Positions 1 through 9,071 are shown, counted from the first letter of the stretch. The stretch: DNA of 64,000 nucleotides from Sphingomonas folli (GCF_019429525.1 NZ_JAHXZL010000009.1:124001-188000), one strand, 5' to 3'. Notes: generated by a model from the sequence alone, not told the origin. Numbers and translations: made by a program.

Positions 1-776
1 GACCTCGCACGCCATCCGTAGGGCACGTTGGCGACCGCCTCGATCGCGCCGTCGGCCGCGCCGCCGAGCCGCTCGCCCAGCGCCGGCGCCTCCATCGCGA
101 GCGTGTCGAGCAGCCGCGCGGGCGTGCCCGCCGCGGTCAGCCGCGAGCGGCGCAGCGCGAGGCAGATGTTGGTGCTGCCGTCCTCCTGCCGCACCACCCC
201 CGCATAGCCGCCGCGGAACAGGTGGAGCTCGACCGCGTCGCCGACCAATCGTGCCAGCGCGAGCGAGTCGGCCCGGCGCGTGCGCAGTCCCAGCGCGGGG
301 TCACCCTCCGGCGCCGGGCGAGCGGCGCCGCGCACGTCGTGCTTGCCGCTGGCCAGGAAGAGCGCGTCGCACGCCAACACCGCCCCGTCGGCGGTGCGTA
401 CGCAGCCGTCCTCGACCGCGCGCGCCGCAAGGCCGCGCTCCACCGCCGCACCGTCCTCGGCGGCGCGCGCGAGCAGCAGCGAGTCGAGCCGGTGGCGCGA
501 GACGCCGCGCGCGGGCGCGGGTAGCGGCGCCTCGACCACGCGACCCGCGGCGAACAGACGAACGTGCCGCACCACCGCGGCGCCGAGTGCCTCGGGGTCG
601 ACGCCGAGCCGCTCCACCGCGGCGAGCGTGCGCCAGCTGAGAAAGCCGCCGCACAGGGCGTCGCCGGTCTCGCGCGTCCGCTCGATCACCAGCGGGCGCA
701 CGCCGGCGCGCGCGAGCGTGATCGCCGCCGCCGCCCCGGCGGGCCCGCCGCCCAGGATCAGCGGCGCTCGACGCAC
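1..776 (-). CDS. FAD-dependent oxidoreductase/hydroxylase (C-terminus cut by window edge)
   Basis: An open frame runs leftward from a GTG at 776 without a stop to the window edge, giving at least 258 residues. Residues 8-14 (LGGGPAG) are an N-terminal dinucleotide-binding motif followed by a Rossmann-like start and a basic ERTRETG stretch, typical of flavoprotein monooxygenases and geranylgeranyl-reductase-like proteins. The GTG overlaps the end of the methyltransferase by 19 bases, and no other start lies upstream in frame. Family proteins usually reach about 360-400 residues, so roughly a third is missing. With the polyketide synthase and methyltransferase upstream it mirrors Streptomyces srsC, which hydroxylates alkylresorcinols. 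That substrate is inference from gene order. Confidence 0.72.
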   Translation of the reverse strand, partial: MRRAPLILGGGPAGAAAAITLARAGVRPLVIERTRETGDALCGGFLSWRTLAAVERLGVDPEALGAAVVRHVRLFAAGRVVEAPLPAPARGVSRHRLDSLLLARAAEDGAAVERGLAARAVEDGCVRTADGAVLACDALFLASGKHDVRGAARPAPEGDPALGLRTRRADSLALARLVGDAVELHLFRGGYAGVVRQEDGSTNICLALRRSRLTAAGTPARLLDTLAMEAPALGERLGGAADGAIEAVANVPYGWRAR

Positions 777-1453
777 AGCCGGTACGGGAAGGCGCGATAG
801 ACGCGCGCGTCGCGCACGCCCGCGGCGGCGAGCAGCGGCACCCACTCGTCGGGGCGGTAGCTTCGCGCGATCGAGACATGGCCGTCGTGCCGCACGATCG
901 GGTGCCAGCCGAAGCCGCGCGCGAGCAGCGGCCAGGCGCGATAGGCGAGCCCGTGGCGATGGAGGTCGTTGACCAGCCAGCCGACCCGCGCGTGCTGCTC
1001 CATCCACGCGAGGAAGGCGACGAGTTCGTCGCGCGTCATGTGATGCGCCACCAGGCTCGAGATCACCAGGTCCCAGGATTCGTCGCCGAGCGCGCGATAG
1101 TCGCCGACGCGCCAGTCCACCGCGAGCCCCGCCGGGCTGTGCGCCAGTGCGGCGGCTCGGCTCCGCTCGTTCTGGTCGACCCCGACGAGCTCGAACGCGA
1201 CGTCCCGCCGCTCGCCCCAGCGCGCGATCCGCCGCAGCATGTCGCCGTCGCCGTAGCCGACGTCGAGCAGCCGGTAGCGCCCGCCCGGCCTGCACGCGCG
1301 GCGCAGGAAGGCGAGGGTGGGGCGCGCCGCCAGCGTCACGCGGTTGACGCGGGCGAGATCGGCCACCACCGCGGCATAGACCGACGGGTCGAGGTCGTCG
1401 GCGTCCATCAGTTCGTCCGCGACGCGCCGCTCGGCGAGCGAGGACGCGCTCAC
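758..1453 (-). CDS. Class I SAM-dependent methyltransferase
   Basis: This is a 231-residue protein with a class I methyltransferase fold. LLDVGYGDGDML near residues 62-73 is motif I for S-adenosylmethionine binding, GVDQN follows as the acidic end of strand 2, and SWDLVISSLVAHHM is a motif IV/post-motif region. It starts 4 bases inside the end of the polyketide synthase gene (ATG/TGA overlap) and its end overlaps the flavoprotein, so the three are translationally coupled. By analogy with srsB it may methylate the ring or hydroxyl of an alkylresorcinol-type product. Methyltransferase identity is secure; the substrate is inferred from context only. Confidence 0.82.
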   Translation of the reverse strand: MSASSLAERRVADELMDADDLDPSVYAAVVADLARVNRVTLAARPTLAFLRRACRPGGRYRLLDVGYGDGDMLRRIARWGERRDVAFELVGVDQNERSRAAALAHSPAGLAVDWRVGDYRALGDESWDLVISSLVAHHMTRDELVAFLAWMEQHARVGWLVNDLHRHGLAYRAWPLLARGFGWHPIVRHDGHVSIARSYRPDEWVPLLAAAGVRDARVYRAFPYRLCVERR

Positions 1454-2505
1454 GGCGCGCTGCGGAAGGCGATCCCCTCCGCCGCCATCCCCGGCCCGAA
1501 GGCCAGTGCCACGCCGTGCCGCACCGGCGCGCCGCGGAGCACGCGCGCCAGCACGAAGAGCAGCGTCGCCGAGGACATGTTGCCGCAGTCGCGCAGCACC
1601 GCGCGCGAGTCGGCGAGCATCTCGGCGGGCAGTGCCAGCGCCTGCTCGACCGAGTCGAGGATCGAGCGGCCGCCGGCATGGACCGCCCAGCGGTCGACCG
1701 GCGCGCCCCCGGTGAGCGACTCGACCAGCGCGGGCGCGCGCAGCGCCACGCCCAATCGGCCGGGCACCTCGCCCGAGAGATGCATCGCGAAGCCGCGGTC
1801 GGTGATGTCCCAGCGGATCAGCCGGTCGGATTCCTCCAAGGCGGCGCTGAACGGACGCTCCAGCGCGAGCCCGCCCGGTGCCGCGGTGACGAGCGCCGCG
1901 GCGGCGCCGTCCCCGAACTGGAGCATGGCCAGCAGCGGCTCCAGCTCGCCGCTCGCCTGGAGGTGGAGCGTCGACAGCTCGACCGTGACGACGAGCACGC
2001 GCGCGCCCGGCTCGGAGCGGACGATATGGCGCGCGGTGCGCAGCGCCACCACCGCGGCGTAGCAGCCCATGAAGCCGATCAGCGTGCGCTCCACCGTCCC
2101 CGCCAGCCCGAGCCGGCGCGCGATGATCTGGTCGATCCCCGGCGCGACGAAGCCGGTGCAGCTCGCCACCACGAGATGGGTGATACCGTCCAGCCCGACC
2201 TGCTCGGCCAGAGCGGCGATCGCCGCGAGCGCGAGCGCGGGCGCCGCCTCGGCGTAATGGGCCATCCGCGCGCCGGTGCCGGGCAGCGGCTCGGCGGCGT
2301 AGAAGCCGCCGGGCGCGACGGGCGAGCCCGCGCTCTCGGGCAGCACCGACCAGCGATGGGCGATCCCCGCGCGCGCCGCCATCCGCTCGAACAGCCGCGC
2401 CGGGCGCGCGGGCAGGCGCTCGCGCGCCCAGTCGACGAAGGCGGTGTGGATATCGTGCGTCGGCGTCGCGGTGCCGATCGCCCGGAGATACGCGGGACAG
2501 GTCAT
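1450..2505 (-). CDS. Type III polyketide synthase (chalcone/stilbene synthase family)
   Basis: The 351-residue protein begins at the ATG at 2505; an upstream in-frame start at 2598 would run almost to the tRNA gene and adds a low-complexity tail. The family catalytic triad is visible: Cys116 in VVASCTGF, His276 in WAVHAGGRS and Asn309 in DCGNMSS, with an FGPGM loop near 337-341. Type III synthases extend acyl-CoA starters with malonyl-CoA and cyclise the chain to pyrones or resorcinols. It is the first gene of a coupled three-gene operon with a methyltransferase and a flavoprotein, the content of the Streptomyces srs phenolic-lipid operon, so an alkylresorcinol or alkylquinone membrane lipid is a reasonable inference. 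Chain length and ring type cannot be read from sequence. Confidence 0.9.
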   Translation of the reverse strand: MTCPAYLRAIGTATPTHDIHTAFVDWARERLPARPARLFERMAARAGIAHRWSVLPESAGSPVAPGGFYAAEPLPGTGARMAHYAEAAPALALAAIAALAEQVGLDGITHLVVASCTGFVAPGIDQIIARRLGLAGTVERTLIGFMGCYAAVVALRTARHIVRSEPGARVLVVTVELSTLHLQASGELEPLLAMLQFGDGAAAALVTAAPGGLALERPFSAALEESDRLIRWDITDRGFAMHLSGEVPGRLGVALRAPALVESLTGGAPVDRWAVHAGGRSILDSVEQALALPAEMLADSRAVLRDCGNMSSATLLFVLARVLRGAPVRHGVALAFGPGMAAEGIAFRSAP

Positions 2506-2617
2506 GTGGCGGTCATAACGCACGGCGACGGCGCTCGGCGCCGAGATCGGGCTGTGCCCCGACAGGACAGGGAGACGGGCGCTCCGGGCCCGTGGCACCC
2601 GCGCTCAGGCGGGAAGG

Positions 2618-2704
2618 TGGTGCGGTCGAGAAGACTCGAACTTCCACGTCCTTTCGGACACAACGACCTCAACGTTGCGCGTCTACCAATTCCGCCACGA
2701 CCGC
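2618..2704 (-). tRNA. tRNA-Leu (anticodon GAG)
   Basis: Read on the minus strand, an 87-base cloverleaf with a 7-bp acceptor stem (GCGGTCG paired with CGACCGC) ends in an encoded CCA. The anticodon arm is CAACG-TTGAGGT-CGTTG, giving anticodon GAG. A long variable arm (TGTCC-GAAA-GGACG) marks a class II tRNA, and the T loop is TTCGAGT. It decodes CUC/CUU leucine codons; CUC is very common in this GC-rich coding sequence. It lies between the polyketide synthase start and the MJ0042 protein gene, on the same strand as both. Confidence 0.96.
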
Positions 2705-2796
2705 ACGTGATGTCCGCCGGGGCTGGCCCGGCGGCTGGCAGGAGCGGGCCCCTAGCAAAGCCCCGTAGGGCTGGCAACATCGTTTCGTCGCCCGGC

Positions 2797-3636
2797 TCAG
2801 CTTTCTTCGCCGACGAAGCTGAGGTCGAGCCGCTTCGACGTGGCGGGGACGTCGACCTGCGCCGAGTTGAAGTCGAGCGCGCCGTTGGGCAGCAGGGTGC
2901 GCTGCTGCGGCGTGATCGTCCAGCTGAACACGATCTTGCCCTGGGCATCGCGCAGGTCGGCGCGGATGTCGGGGACACGCTGGCGCGTCGGCGACGGGTT
3001 GGTGATCTGCCCGCTGACCGCGAACAGCTCCGAGCCGTTGGCCATCTTGCGGCGCTCGATCGGGTGGTCGACGATGCGGAGCGGCAGTTCGGCCGGCCCG
3101 ATCGCGAGCCCGACCTGCTGCGCCAGGCCCGGCGCGGTGGTCCACAGGATCACCGCCACCGCGGCGAGCATCAGCAGCCCCGCGGCGAGGCTGGCGATGG
3201 TGCGGATGCGCGCGGTGTTGCGCTCGGGGCGGAACGGCGGGCGATGCGCGAAGGCGTCGTAGCCCGCGGCCACCGCGGAGGGCTCGGGATCCGCCTCGAC
3301 CATCGCGGGCGCGACCAGCGGCGGGCGGGCAGGGAGCGGAGACGCCGGGGGCGGAGGGGGCGGCGCCACCGTCACCGGTTCCGCGGCGCGCGCCGCCGGT
3401 CCCGACCAGGGCTCAGGCTCGGGCTGTGGCTCGGGGCGATGGATGTCCGGCTCGGGCGCGACCGGCGCCGCCGCCCTGTCCTCTCCGGCCTCGAGCTCCT
3501 CGAACGCGATGTCGTCCTGCGGCTCCTGGTACCAGCTGTGGCGGCAGTTGGCGCAGCGCACGGTGCGGCCGGTCGTGCCGACCGTGCCGTCCGGCACCTG
3601 ATAGCGCGCGCGGCATTCGGGACATTCGATGATCAT
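2797..3636 (-). CDS. MJ0042-type zinc-ribbon membrane protein
   Basis: A 279-residue protein starts at the ATG at 3636 (MIIECPEC). Two CxxC pairs (Cys5/Cys8 and Cys28/Cys31) form an MJ0042-family zinc ribbon. A long proline- and acid-rich linker (about 40-140) leads to one transmembrane helix (about 147-167) and a C-terminal domain of about 110 residues resembling DUF3426, predicted to be periplasmic. The role of the family is not established. It sits divergently from ftsEX with about 145 bases between the starts, so the promoters share that gap. Domain calls are from motifs only. Confidence 0.85.
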   Translation of the reverse strand: MIIECPECRARYQVPDGTVGTTGRTVRCANCRHSWYQEPQDDIAFEELEAGEDRAAAPVAPEPDIHRPEPQPEPEPWSGPAARAAEPVTVAPPPPPPASPLPARPPLVAPAMVEADPEPSAVAAGYDAFAHRPPFRPERNTARIRTIASLAAGLLMLAAVAVILWTTAPGLAQQVGLAIGPAELPLRIVDHPIERRKMANGSELFAVSGQITNPSPTRQRVPDIRADLRDAQGKIVFSWTITPQQRTLLPNGALDFNSAQVDVPATSKRLDLSFVGEES

Positions 3637-3780
3637 GGCGGGCCACCGGCAGGAACTGATCGCGATTCTAAGCACGTGCGTGCCCCCTGAGGCAAGCGGC
3701 CCGTCGCCTGCTTGATGCGCGCGGGCACGCGTGCGATGGCGGGCATCAGCGATACGGGGCGAGAGGTGGTGAGCGGCCGG

Positions 3781-4491
3781 GTGGCGGGGATCGTCCAGTT
3801 CGAGAATGTCGGGCTGCGCTACGGCCAGGGCGAGGAGGTGCTGCGCGACGTCAGCTTCGCGCTCGCCCCCGGGGAGTTCTATTTCCTCACCGGCGCGAGC
3901 GGCGCGGGCAAGACCTCGCTGCTGAGCCTGCTCTACCTCGCGCAGCGCCCCAGCCGCGGCATCATCCGGCTGTTCGGCGAGGACGTGGTGACGCTGCCGC
4001 GCGCGCGCATGCCCGCCTTCCGCCGCCGCGTCGGCGTGGTCTACCAGGACTTCCGCCTGGTGCCGCACCTCAGCATCGCCGACAACGTGGCGCTGCCGCT
4101 GCGCATCGCCGCGGCGGACGAGACGGACGTCGCCGAGGCGGTGCGCGAGATGCTCGCCTGGGTCGGTCTGTCGCACCGCGCCGCGGCGCTGCCCGCGACG
4201 CTGTCGGGCGGCGAGCAGCAGCGGGTGGCGATCGCGCGCGCGGTGGTGGGGCGGCCCGAGCTGCTGCTCGCCGACGAGCCCACCGGCAACGTCGACGAGA
4301 CGATGGCCGAGCGGCTGATGCAGCTGTTCGCCTCGCTCAACGGGCTCGGCACCACCGTGGTGGTGGCGACCCACGACCCGCAGCTGCTCCGGCGGGTGAA
4401 GGCGGCGCAGATGATGCGGCTGGCCGACGGGCGGCTGCTCGACCCGACGGGCGCGCTGCGCTTCCCTCCGGCGCGGGTGAGCATGGCATGA
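3781..4491 (+). CDS. ftsE: Cell division ATP-binding protein FtsE
   Basis: This is the ABC ATPase that with FtsX controls periplasmic cell wall hydrolases at the septum. From the GTG at 3781 it is 236 residues. Walker A is GASGAGKT (38-45), the signature is LSGGE (141-145), Walker B is LLLADE (161-166) and the H-loop is THD (His198). The reading frame is open back to 3712, with further in-frame starts at 3715, 3736 and 3766. I chose 3781 because family proteins begin immediately before the VQFENVGLRYG strand. A GAGAGG purine run at 3761-3766 would suit either 3766-3771 or 3781 weakly. It overlaps ftsX by four bases. Confidence 0.93.
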   Translation: MAGIVQFENVGLRYGQGEEVLRDVSFALAPGEFYFLTGASGAGKTSLLSLLYLAQRPSRGIIRLFGEDVVTLPRARMPAFRRRVGVVYQDFRLVPHLSIADNVALPLRIAAADETDVAEAVREMLAWVGLSHRAAALPATLSGGEQQRVAIARAVVGRPELLLADEPTGNVDETMAERLMQLFASLNGLGTTVVVATHDPQLLRRVKAAQMMRLADGRLLDPTGALRFPPARVSMA

Positions 4492-5360
4492 GCGCGGCGA
4501 CCGCCCGCGTGCTCGACCCAGCGTCCGCCGGGCGCGCGATGGTGGGCGTGCTCGCGATCATGCTGTTCCTGACCCTGCTCGCGGCCGCGGCGGGGATCGG
4601 CGCGGCGCGCGGCGCGACCGCGCTGGGGGCGCGGCTGAGCGAGCGCGCCACGGTGCAGCTGACCGACGCCGACCCCGCGGCGCGCGCGGCGGCGGCGGCG
4701 CGGGCGCTCGCGGCACTGCGCGCCTCGCCCGCGGTCGCGGGCGCGCGCGCGGTGCCGCGCACCGAGCTGGCGCGGCTGGTCGCGCCCTGGCTCGGCAGCG
4801 CGGCGGACGATCCCGATCTGCCGATGCCCGAGCTGATCGACCTCGAGCTCGCCCCCGGCGACGGCGCGCTCGCGGCGGCGCGCGCGGTGCTGGCGCGCGC
4901 CGCGCCCGGCGCGGTGATCGACTCGCACGGGGCGGCGGTGGCGCCGCTGGCGCGGCTGCTGCGCGCCGCCGCGGCCCTGGCGATCGGCGCGGCGCTGCTG
5001 ATGGTGACGGCGAGCGCGGCGGTGGTGGTGCTGGCGGCGCGCGCCGGGCTGGAGTCGCACCGCGCCACGATCGCGGTGATGCACGCGCTCGGCGCGACCG
5101 ACGCGCAGGTGGGGCGGCTCTTCCAGCGCCGTATAACGCGCGACGCCGCGCTGGCCGCGCTGCTGGCGAGCGCCGGGGCGGGGCTGACCGGGCTGGCGGT
5201 GGCGCGACAGCTCGCCGACGGGGTCGGGCCGCTCGGCGGCGCGGTGGCGCTCGGTGGCCAGGGATGGGGCGCGCTGGCGGCGCTGCCGCTGGTCTTCGTC
5301 GCCTTCGCCGGCCTCGTGGCGCGCCGCGCGGTCACCCATGCGCTGGCGCGGACGCTGTGA
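4488..5360 (+). CDS. ftsX: Cell division permease FtsX
   Basis: The 290-residue protein overlaps ftsE by ATGA. It has the FtsX layout: a first membrane helix (about 17-39), a periplasmic domain (about 45-155), then three helices near 160-182, 215-238 and 265-285. It couples ATP binding by FtsE to activation of septal peptidoglycan hydrolases. The sequence is extremely alanine-rich and diverged, so the identification relies on topology, length and its place directly after ftsE. It also overlaps the next gene by GTGA, indicating a coupled four-gene operon ftsE-ftsX-ydcF-plsC. Confidence 0.85.
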   Translation: MSAATARVLDPASAGRAMVGVLAIMLFLTLLAAAAGIGAARGATALGARLSERATVQLTDADPAARAAAAARALAALRASPAVAGARAVPRTELARLVAPWLGSAADDPDLPMPELIDLELAPGDGALAAARAVLARAAPGAVIDSHGAAVAPLARLLRAAAALAIGAALLMVTASAAVVVLAARAGLESHRATIAVMHALGATDAQVGRLFQRRITRDAALAALLASAGAGLTGLAVARQLADGVGPLGGAVALGGQGWGALAALPLVFVAFAGLVARRAVTHALARTL

Positions 5361-5896
5361 TCAAGCGGCTGGTCGCCCTCGTGCTGCTCGGCTGGGCGCT
5401 GGGCTTCGCGCTGTTCATGCTGGCGCTGCCGGGCGCGCCCGACGCGAAGCTGCGCACCGACGCCATCGTGGTGCCCACCGGGGCGGCGGGGCGGATCACG
5501 CGCGGGCTCGACCTGCTCGAGCAGAGGCGCGCGCGGCGCATGCTGGTGACCGGCACCGCGCCGGGCGTCACCCGCGCCGACCTCGCGCGGATCAGCGGCC
5601 ATGCCGCGACCTTCGCCTGCTGCGTCGATCTCGGCGCCGAGGCGGTCGACACGCGCGGCAACGCCGAGGAGACCGCCGCCTGGGTCCGGGCGCACGGCTA
5701 TCGCTCGATCCGCCTGGTCACCTCGGACTGGCACGCGCGCCGCGCCGCGCTCGAACTCGCCGCGTCGCTCGGCGGCGACGTCAGCGTCGCGGTGGAGGGC
5801 GTGCCGAGCGAGCCGACGCTGGCCCAGGCGGTCAACGAGTATAACAAGCTGCTGCTGCGCGGCGCGGTACTGGGTTGGGAGCGGGTGAGACGGTGA
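5357..5896 (+). CDS. YdcF/DUF218 family membrane-anchored protein
   Basis: A 179-residue protein starts at a GTG that overlaps the ftsX stop (GTGA). An N-terminal signal anchor (about 5-25) is followed by a DUF218 domain: TDAIVVPTG, a helix of the LLEQRRARRMLVTG type, a NAEET segment around residue 106 and a VTSDWHARRAALEL segment carrying the conserved histidine. DUF218 proteins include SanA and YdcF, which affect envelope permeability; their biochemistry is unresolved. Its place between ftsX and an acyltransferase fits an envelope role. A longer frame start at 5264 lies inside ftsX and is unlikely. Confidence 0.85.
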   Translation: MIKRLVALVLLGWALGFALFMLALPGAPDAKLRTDAIVVPTGAAGRITRGLDLLEQRRARRMLVTGTAPGVTRADLARISGHAATFACCVDLGAEAVDTRGNAEETAAWVRAHGYRSIRLVTSDWHARRAALELAASLGGDVSVAVEGVPSEPTLAQAVNEYNKLLLRGAVLGWERVRR

Positions 5897-6588
5897 GCGC
5901 GCTGAGGTCCTGGCTCTTCCGGCTGGTGTTCTACGCCGGCTCGGTGCCGATCGTGCTGGTGGTGCCGATCGTCGCGCTGTTCGGCCAGCGCGCGATGGTG
6001 CCCTACGCGCACGTCTGGTCATACTATCACCGCTGGGCGACGCGCGCTCTGCTCGGGGTGCGCACGCGCTTCGAGGGGACGCTGCCGGAGGGGCCGGTGC
6101 TCTACGCCGCCAAGCACGAGGCGATGTACGAGACGGTCGAGCTGCAGCCGTTGCTGCGGGGCCCGGCGGTGGTGCTCAAGCGCGAGCTGTGGAACATCCC
6201 CTTCTGGGGCTGGGCGACGCGGGTGTACGGCGCGATCCCGGTCGACCGCGACGCCTCGGCGGCGGCGCTGCGGCAGCTGGTGCGCGACGCGAAGGTGGCG
6301 CGCGCGGCGGGCCGCTCGGTGATCGTCTACCCCGAGGGCACGCGCGTGCCGCACGGCGAGCGGCCGCCGCTGCGCTCGGGTTTCGCCGGTCTGTACAAGG
6401 CGCTGGGCTATCCGGTGGTGCCCATCGCGCTCGACAGCGGGCGGCTGGGGCTGCGAAGCGGCACGGTGACGCCGGGCGAGGTGACGGTGCGGCTGGGAGA
6501 GCCGATCCCGCCGGGCCTGCCGCGCCGCGAGATCGAGGCACGGGTGCACGCCGCGATCAACGCGCTGAACGCCGGCGCCGCGGCGTGA
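5893..6588 (+). CDS. 1-acyl-sn-glycerol-3-phosphate acyltransferase (PlsC family)
   Basis: The 231-residue protein starts at a GTG overlapping the previous stop (GTGA). An N-terminal membrane helix (about 10-32) precedes the acyltransferase domain. Motif I appears as KHEAMYE (His75-x4-Glu80) in place of the usual NHx4D, a known variation in alphaproteobacterial relatives. Motif III is PEGTR (147-151), and VPIALDSG follows as motif IV. The enzyme should transfer an acyl group to lysophosphatidic acid at the inner membrane. It is the last gene of the ftsE operon, with 74 bases before the convergent helicase gene. Several plsC-like paralogs are usual in such genomes, so the exact lysophospholipid substrate is open. 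Confidence 0.87.
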   Translation: MSALRSWLFRLVFYAGSVPIVLVVPIVALFGQRAMVPYAHVWSYYHRWATRALLGVRTRFEGTLPEGPVLYAAKHEAMYETVELQPLLRGPAVVLKRELWNIPFWGWATRVYGAIPVDRDASAAALRQLVRDAKVARAAGRSVIVYPEGTRVPHGERPPLRSGFAGLYKALGYPVVPIALDSGRLGLRSGTVTPGEVTVRLGEPIPPGLPRREIEARVHAAINALNAGAAA

Positions 6589-6662
6589 CCTCGTGAACGC
6601 CGCGGCCAGCGTCAGCCCGGCCGAGGCGGGCGGAACCGTCCGTCCGGCGCCGCCACGGGCGC

Positions 6663-9071
6663 TCAGTCGACGCGCATGGCCTCCGCCGCGAGCGCCTCGG
6701 CCTCGATCAGCAGCGAGTCGTCGGCGCTGCCCGTCGCCACCTTCTCGCGCCCGATCAGCGTCAGCACCGGCACCGCCAGCGGCGTGACGCGCGGCAGGTC
6801 GACATGGACCATCGTGTCCGCGGCGCGGTCGAGCAGGTCGGCGAGCCGGCCGACGTCGGTCATCCGCGCGCGCGCGTCCGCCCAGGCCGCCTCGAGCAGC
6901 ACGTGGCCGGGCTCGTACTGGCGCAGCACGTCGTAGATCAGGTCGGTCGAGAAGGTCACCTGCCGCCCGGTCTTGCGCTTGCCCGGGTGCTGGCGCTCGA
7001 CCAGCCCACCGATCACCGCCACCTCGCGGAAGGCGCGCTTGAGCAGATGCGAGCGTTCCACCCACTCGACGAACTCATGCTCCAGGATATCGGCCGAGAA
7101 CAGCGCCGCGGGATCGGTCACCTTCTCCAGCCCGTAGCAGGCGATCGCGTAATCGTTGGCGACGAAGCCGAGCGGCTTGAGCCCGAGCGTTTCCATCCGC
7201 TTGGTCACCAGCATGCCGAGCGACTGGTGCGCGTTCCACCCCTCGAAGCTGTAGGCGACCATATAGTGGCGCCCCTCGCGCGGGAAGGTCTCGACCAGCA
7301 GCTGCTCGGGCGCGGGCAGCGTCGAGCGGCGCGACTGGATCTCGAGCCAGTCGCGCACGTCGGCGGGGAAGCGATGCCACTCGCCCGGCTCGGCGAGGAA
7401 GCGGCGCACGCGTGAGGCGAGGTTGGTCGAGAGCGGCATGCGGCTGCCGCCGTAGGTGGGGATGCGCGCCGGGCGGCTGGTGGCGCGGACGATCAGATCC
7501 TCGGTGTCGATCTTCTCGACCTCGAGGCTCAGCCCGGCGAAGAAGAAGGTGTCGCCGTGGCTGAGCGTCGCGGCGAAGCCTTCCTCCACCTTGCCGAGCG
7601 CGCGCCCGTTGCGGAAGCGCACCTTGAGCATCGTCGCCTCGACGATGATCCCGGCGTTGAGCCGATGCTGCGCGACGAAGCGCGGGTGGCTGACGCGCCA
7701 CGTCCCGTCGGTGTCCTGCGTCAGCCGCTTGAAGCGGTCGTACGCCTTGAGCGAGTAGCCGCCGTCTCGGATGAAGCCGAGCACGCGCTCGAACAATTCG
7801 TCGCTCAGCGCGGAGTAAGGCAGCGCCGAGCGCACCTCCGCCAGCATCGCGCGCTGGTCGAACGGCGCGGCGCAGGCGCAGGCCATCAGATGCTGCGCCA
7901 GCACGTCGAGCGCGCCCATGCGGAACAGGTCGGGGTCGAGCTCGCCCGCCTCGACCGCGTCGAGCGCGGCGCGCGCCTCGAGATATTCGAAGCGGTTGCC
8001 GGGCACGACGATCGCCTCGCTCGGCACGTCGAGGCGGTGGTTGCTGCGCCCGATCCGCTGCAGCAGCCGCGACGAGCCCTTGGGGGCGCCCATCTGGATC
8101 ACGCAGTCGACGTCGCCCCAGTCGACCCCCAGGTCGAGGCTGGCGGTGGCGACCAGCGCGCGCAGCCTCCCCGCCGCCATGGCGCCCTCCACCTTGCGAC
8201 GCGCCTCTTTCTCCAGGCTGCCGTGATGGATCCCGATCGGCAGCTGCATCGCGTTGGCCTTCCACAGGTCCTGGAAGATCAGCTCGGCGAGGCTGCGGGT
8301 GTTGCAGAAGACGATCGAGGTCCGGTGCGTCTCGATCTCGGCCATCACCTGCTCGGCGGCGTAGCGGCCCGAGTGGCCTGCCCAGGGCACGCGGTCCTCG
8401 GGCAGCAGGATGGCGATGTCAGGGTCGGGGCCGGGCTCGCCCTCGACCAGCGCGACCTGGTCGATGTCGCCGTCCGGCGCGAGCCAGGCGCGATAGCCGT
8501 CGGGGTCGGCGACGGTGGCGGAGAGCGCGACGCGGCGGCACGCCGGCGCGATCGTCTGAAGCCGCGCCATGCACAGCGCGAGCAGGTCGCCGCGCTTGCC
8601 GGTGGCGAAGGCATGGACCTCGTCGACCACGATCGCGCGCAGCCCGGCGAACATCGTGAAGCTGTCGGGGTAGCTCAGCAGCAGCGACAGCGACTCGGGC
8701 GTGGTCAGCAGGATCTGCGGCGGCCGCACGCGCTGGCGCGCCTTGCGGTCGGACGGCGTGTCGCCGGTGCGGGTCTCGACGCGGATGTCGGCGCCCATCT
8801 CGTCGATCGGCGTGACGAGGTTGCGCTGGATGTCGACCGCCAGCGCCTTGAGCGGCGAGACGTAGAGCGTGTGCAGCCCCTCGGTCGGCGTCTCGATCAG
8901 CTCGGCGAGCGTCGGCAGGAAGCCGGCGAGCGTCTTGCCCGCGCCGGTCGCGGCGATGAGCAGGGCATGGCGGCCGGCGCGCGCCTCGTCGAGCATGGCG
9001 AGCTGGTGCCGGCGCGGCTGCCACCCGCGGCGCGCGAACCAGTCGGAGAGGAGCAAGGGGAGCGCGGCCAA
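6663..9071 (-). CDS. Ligase-associated DNA damage response DEXH-box helicase
   Basis: An 802-residue Lhr-like superfamily 2 helicase. It shows the Q-motif region HQLAM (22-26), Walker A ATGAGKT (41-47), DEVH (150-153), a SATV motif III, a helicase C domain ending in QRIGRSNHR, and a long C-terminal Lhr-type region. Members of this subfamily are normally encoded beside an ATP-dependent ligase, an exonuclease and the PdeM phosphoesterase, a module induced by cisplatin-type damage. Here only the exonuclease is nearby, divergent and 336 bases from this start. The start is a TTG at 9071 (no ATG fits), chosen by match to the family N-terminus; a TTG at 9056 is possible. Confidence 0.9.
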   Translation of the reverse strand: MAALPLLLSDWFARRGWQPRRHQLAMLDEARAGRHALLIAATGAGKTLAGFLPTLAELIETPTEGLHTLYVSPLKALAVDIQRNLVTPIDEMGADIRVETRTGDTPSDRKARQRVRPPQILLTTPESLSLLLSYPDSFTMFAGLRAIVVDEVHAFATGKRGDLLALCMARLQTIAPACRRVALSATVADPDGYRAWLAPDGDIDQVALVEGEPGPDPDIAILLPEDRVPWAGHSGRYAAEQVMAEIETHRTSIVFCNTRSLAELIFQDLWKANAMQLPIGIHHGSLEKEARRKVEGAMAAGRLRALVATASLDLGVDWGDVDCVIQMGAPKGSSRLLQRIGRSNHRLDVPSEAIVVPGNRFEYLEARAALDAVEAGELDPDLFRMGALDVLAQHLMACACAAPFDQRAMLAEVRSALPYSALSDELFERVLGFIRDGGYSLKAYDRFKRLTQDTDGTWRVSHPRFVAQHRLNAGIIVEATMLKVRFRNGRALGKVEEGFAATLSHGDTFFFAGLSLEVEKIDTEDLIVRATSRPARIPTYGGSRMPLSTNLASRVRRFLAEPGEWHRFPADVRDWLEIQSRRSTLPAPEQLLVETFPREGRHYMVAYSFEGWNAHQSLGMLVTKRMETLGLKPLGFVANDYAIACYGLEKVTDPAALFSADILEHEFVEWVERSHLLKRAFREVAVIGGLVERQHPGKRKTGRQVTFSTDLIYDVLRQYEPGHVLLEAAWADARARMTDVGRLADLLDRAADTMVHVDLPRVTPLAVPVLTLIGREKVATGSADDSLLIEAEALAAEAMRVD

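Noticed and set aside
2506..2598. N-terminal extension of the polyketide synthase
   Set aside because: The extra 31 residues are not family-like, and the ATG at 2505 matches the usual start; the longer start nearly abuts the tRNA.
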